Shown one piece after another: positions 15,002 through 17,261 of a stretch of DNA of 17,261 bases. The notes under the pieces were generated by a model. The model was given only the letters and a program-made list of their open reading frames with translations. It was not told the origin of the DNA and searched no databases. Source of the DNA: Holosporales bacterium (GTDB lineage: Bacteria; Pseudomonadota; Alphaproteobacteria; Paracaedibacterales; UBA11393); contig DPKF01000180.1 in assembly GCA_003542655.1 (NCBI GenBank), forward strand, positions 4,774 to 22,034, written 5' to 3'. The stretch's first letter is position 1. Every line of letters starts with the position of its first letter. The translations under genes were made by a program, and so were the position numbers.

Positions 15002-15481
15002 TTATACAATAAGTAATTCAAGCGGGATTCCAGGTTCATTTTTAGTTGTCTGCACGAGCATGAGAGATATGATTTTGCTTATATTTTTAGTTGATACTAA
15101 ATTATTTGTGACAAAATTTGTATAAGCCTTAATGTCTGGAACAATAATTTTCAGTAAAAAATCAAATGTCCCCGTTACCATATGGCATTCGCGTACGCAC
15201 GGTATGGTATTCATTGATTCTGTAAAATGGGACATACTATCATATGTATTATGTTCTAGTACGACATTGCAATAAATAGTAAGGTCCAGATTTAATAAGG
15301 CGGGATTAACTTTAGCATGACATCCTAGCAAAAAACCATTTTTTTGTAATTCTTTTGTACGCCGTAGGCATGATGGGGCAGATATGCCAACAAGTTCTGC
15401 AAGCTCTTTATTAGAAAGAGACGAATTTTTTTGAAGTTCCACTAAGATTTTAAGATCTATTTGATCTGTTTCAATGGTCAT
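15002..15481 (-). CDS. Lrp/AsnC family transcriptional regulator
   Basis: This is a DNA-binding regulator that responds to an amino acid. The 159-residue protein has the usual two parts. The N-terminal winged helix-turn-helix (about 5-60) contains DLKILVELQKN, SNKELAELVGIS and SCLRRTKELQKNGFL. The C-terminal RAM/AsnC ligand-binding domain includes VRECHMVTGTFDFLLKI, the expected G-x-D/Y core. Family members act as dimers or larger rings. The target is unknown. The nearby amino-acid symporter is a reasonable candidate because Lrp-type regulators often control transport, but the gene is oriented toward rlmE and divergent from fliL, so autoregulation over the shared 124-base upstream region is also possible. 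Confidence 0.92.
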   Translation of the reverse strand: MTIETDQIDLKILVELQKNSSLSNKELAELVGISAPSCLRRTKELQKNGFLLGCHAKVNPALLNLDLTIYCNVVLEHNTYDSMSHFTESMNTIPCVRECHMVTGTFDFLLKIIVPDIKAYTNFVTNNLVSTKNISKIISLMLVQTTKNEPGIPLELLIV

Positions 15482-15520
15482 TTTAGGCTACGTGTAATAA
15501 AAAACATCAATACTATCCTG

Positions 15521-15526
15521 TATAAT
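15521..15526 (+). promoter_or_regulatory. -10 element for the fliL operon
   Basis: A perfect TATAAT lies in the 124 bases between the divergent lrp and fliL genes. The sequence 17 bases upstream (TAAAAA) is a poor -35. I see no sigma-28 or sigma-54 promoter here. Confidence 0.35.
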
Positions 15527-15605
15527 AATATTCTATTTTCTATAAAATGTTAATAGTTTTTTAATAAAATTCGTTGATGCTGGAGGTAGTGGGCCATTAT
15601 GTTGA

Positions 15606-16190
15606 GTGCAAAAAATGCAGCAAGACGAAGACCTGAAAGAAAAGAAAAATAAAAAAAAGCATGAAAACAAAAGCGTGACTAAAGATTCTGTAAGTGATAA
15701 TACGGAAGAAGAAAACAATATTAAACCTGAAAAAAATAAGAAGTTATTATTTATAATAGTTTCCGCTGTCGTTTTTCTATGTGTATTGATTGGTGTTTTC
15801 TTTTTGACGCCACTCGCTGATTGGGTGGTGGGTGCCAGTGATCCCGATTCAAACAAAAGAAAATTAGAAGCAACTCAAGCACAGGCCGTTACTTATTTAC
15901 CACTTCCTGAACTTACAATTAATCTTAAAAAAGCAAATGGTGGTTCTCGCACTTTAACGGCATCTTTTGACTTAGCGCTAAAAAATGAAGATATGCGAAA
16001 AAATGTTAATAATTTTGTGCCGTTGATACAGGATCAATTTAACGGATTTTTACGTGAAATGACCGAGTCAGATCTGGAGGGGATTGTGGGATTAGAGCGT
16101 GTAAGTCAAGAAATGTTAATGAAAATTAATCGTGTTGTAGCACCATTTTGTGTGCAAGCTGTTCTGATTAAAAACTTTTATATTAGATAA
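15606..16190 (+). CDS. fliL: Flagellar basal body-associated protein FliL
   Basis: FliL sits in the inner membrane around the flagellar motor, near the stators, and supports torque. The 194-residue reading has a very charged Lys/Glu N-terminal tail in the cytoplasm, one transmembrane helix at about 47-69 and a periplasmic domain. LPLPELTINLKK, LTASFDLALKNE and the C-terminal INRVV...VLIKNFYIR fit the family. The start is uncertain. The frame can open at GTG 15606 or ATG 15615, but GGAGG at 15582-15586 is 19 and 28 bases from these, too far. It is 12 bases from an ATG at 15599 in another frame, which meets a stop after 17 codons. A run of six A (15610-15615) lies between. fliM starts 2 bases after the fliL stop. 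Confidence 0.85.
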   Translation: MQKMQQDEDLKEKKNKKKHENKSVTKDSVSDNTEEENNIKPEKNKKLLFIIVSAVVFLCVLIGVFFLTPLADWVVGASDPDSNKRKLEATQAQAVTYLPLPELTINLKKANGGSRTLTASFDLALKNEDMRKNVNNFVPLIQDQFNGFLREMTESDLEGIVGLERVSQEMLMKINRVVAPFCVQAVLIKNFYIR

Positions 16191-16192
16191 TT

Positions 16193-17167
16193 ATGGCAGA
16201 TAAAAAATTACTTAAAACCTCAAAGGATGAAGAGGTTCAAAAAACAGGAACGCAAAATAAAGATGAAGAAAATATCTCAGCTAACATAGGGATTTTATGT
16301 GGTGGTCAGGTTAGTTACGAACGACTTCCAATGTTAGAAGTTATTTTTGATAGACTGATACGCTTTATGTCGACATCTCTTCGAAATTTTACTGCAGATA
16401 ATGTGGATGTTTCATTAAATGAAATCTCTGCAGTTCGTTTTGGACCGTATATTAATAGTATTTCGATGCCCACTATGATCGGTATTTTTAAAGAGAAAAA
16501 AAGAGATAATTTAGGTCTTATTTATATTGATACGCGTATGATTTATTCAATCATAGATGTTTTACTTGGCAATCGCAGTGGTAAATTGTTACATATGCAA
16601 AATCGTCCTTTTACGACAACAGAGCAGTTATTAATATCTAGAACCCTTAGTATCGTAATAGATAATCTTACAAAAGCTTTTGAACCCGTATGCCAAATGG
16701 ATTTTGAATTTAAACATATTGAAACCAACCCCCATTTTGCAGCAATTGCTAGAAATAGTACAACAGCCATTATTAGTAAACTTGATATCAGTATGGATAC
16801 AAAACGCGGTGGCACAATTGATATTGTTTTCCCCCATGTGATGATTGATCCTATCAAAGAAAGCTTGTCACAAAATTATATGGGAGAAAAGTTTGGTGGC
16901 GATACTGTATGGGAAAATCATTTAGCGAGTCAACTTTGGGAAGCTGATTTGCCTATTGAAGCAGTTCTTCCTGAGCAGACGCTTTCTTTAAGAGAAGTGT
17001 TAAGCTGGAAAGTTGGATCACAGTTTTTTATCAATTCATCTGTAACGGCGCCTGTTGCATTGAAGTGCAGAAACTATGACCTAGGCCTTGGAAAAGTTGG
17101 ACAAAGATCTGGAAATGTAGCGATTAGTATCGAAGAACTTTATATACGAAAAGGAAAGTCATCATGA
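16193..17167 (+). CDS. fliM: Flagellar motor switch protein FliM
   Basis: FliM is the middle protein of the C-ring; it binds CheY-P, FliG and FliN and sets the direction of rotation. The 324-residue protein follows alphaproteobacterial FliM: VSYERLPMLEVIFDRLIRFM, STSLRNFTADNVDVSLNEIS, SIIDVLLGNRSG (118-130), RPFTTTEQLL, ETNPHFAAIA, and a FliN-like C-terminal domain from about 250 (LSLREVLSWKVGS). The motif normally near the N-terminus, LNQDEIDSLLG or similar, which binds CheY-P, is not recognisable. QNKDEENISANIG at 21-33 may be its degenerate remnant. In the usual VLLGGRRG motif, N replaces a glycine and S an arginine. The gene is in an operon with fliL; its stop overlaps the next start by ATGA. 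Confidence 0.93.
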   Translation: MADKKLLKTSKDEEVQKTGTQNKDEENISANIGILCGGQVSYERLPMLEVIFDRLIRFMSTSLRNFTADNVDVSLNEISAVRFGPYINSISMPTMIGIFKEKKRDNLGLIYIDTRMIYSIIDVLLGNRSGKLLHMQNRPFTTTEQLLISRTLSIVIDNLTKAFEPVCQMDFEFKHIETNPHFAAIARNSTTAIISKLDISMDTKRGGTIDIVFPHVMIDPIKESLSQNYMGEKFGGDTVWENHLASQLWEADLPIEAVLPEQTLSLREVLSWKVGSQFFINSSVTAPVALKCRNYDLGLGKVGQRSGNVAISIEELYIRKGKSS

Positions 17168-17261
17168 TTCAAACATTTTTACTTGATAGTATAATGATAT
17201 TGCTTTTGTTTTGTGCCATTGGTTTTTGTTGGCGCTTAAATATTCGTTTAAATTCACTTAA
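17164..17261 (+). CDS. DUF6468-like protein, N-terminal fragment
   Basis: The coding region starts at ATG 17164, overlapping the fliM stop (ATGA), and runs off the window after 32 codons. The visible part is one hydrophobic segment (IMILLLFCAIGFC) followed by WRLNIRLNSL. DUF6468 proteins, which I recall as encoded after fliM in alphaproteobacteria, begin with such a membrane anchor and then a basic stretch like LNRRLARL. The overlap and the location support a flagellar-locus gene. Only the N-terminus is visible, so the family call is tentative. Confidence 0.55.
   Translation, partial: MIQTFLLDSIMILLLFCAIGFCWRLNIRLNSL

Noticed and set aside
1..17261. CRISPR array, tRNA, rRNA, insertion sequence or prophage
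   Set aside because: I found no regularly spaced repeats, cloverleaf, rRNA segment, transposase motif or terminal inverted repeat anywhere in the window.

Overview
The window looks like chromosome of an AT-rich, flagellated alphaproteobacterium, most likely a host-associated lineage such as Holosporales or a relative. Three things suggest this. FliM resembles the Rhodospirillales-like type, and fliL-fliM is followed by the start of a DUF6468-like protein, an arrangement I associate with alphaproteobacterial flagellar loci. The composition is AT-rich with many A/T tracts. Several secreted proteins have no family I recognise. The lineage is an inference; no rRNA, tRNA or other direct marker is present. 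I see no transposase, integrase, CRISPR array or phage gene.

Layout. Positions 1-231 hold no gene. On the minus strand, 232-2463 encodes a class A penicillin-binding protein (PBP1A) and 2650-3402 a secreted protein of unknown function. On the plus strand, 3549-4949 and 5126-6871 encode two paralogous secreted coiled-coil proteins. Each has its own upstream region, which contains a shared 18-base motif, and each is followed by a terminator-like hairpin. Two adjacent hairpins at 6883-6930 then close transcription from both sides.

On the minus strand ileS (7307-10096) overlaps by one base a small gene for a cysteine-rich, B-box-like membrane protein (6942-7307). A secreted unknown protein (10277-11059, plus) converges on arnD (11061-11978, minus) with one base between the stop codons. 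rpmI-rplT (12186-12767), a sodium:amino-acid symporter (13002-14309) and rlmE (14319-14981) follow on the plus strand. An Lrp/AsnC regulator (15002-15481, minus) is divergent from the flagellar genes fliL (15606-16190), fliM (16193-17167) and the start of a DUF6468-like gene (17164 to the window edge).

How it fits together. Most genes are housekeeping: cell wall (PBP1A), outer-membrane lipid modification (ArnD), translation (IleRS, L35, L20, RlmE), nutrient uptake (symporter) and motility (FliL, FliM). The less ordinary parts are the secreted coiled-coil pair with its shared upstream motif, the two orphan secreted proteins, an ArnD without other arn genes nearby, a FliM whose N-terminal CheY-binding motif looks degenerate, and a fliL start region where the best ribosome-binding site points to a different reading frame.
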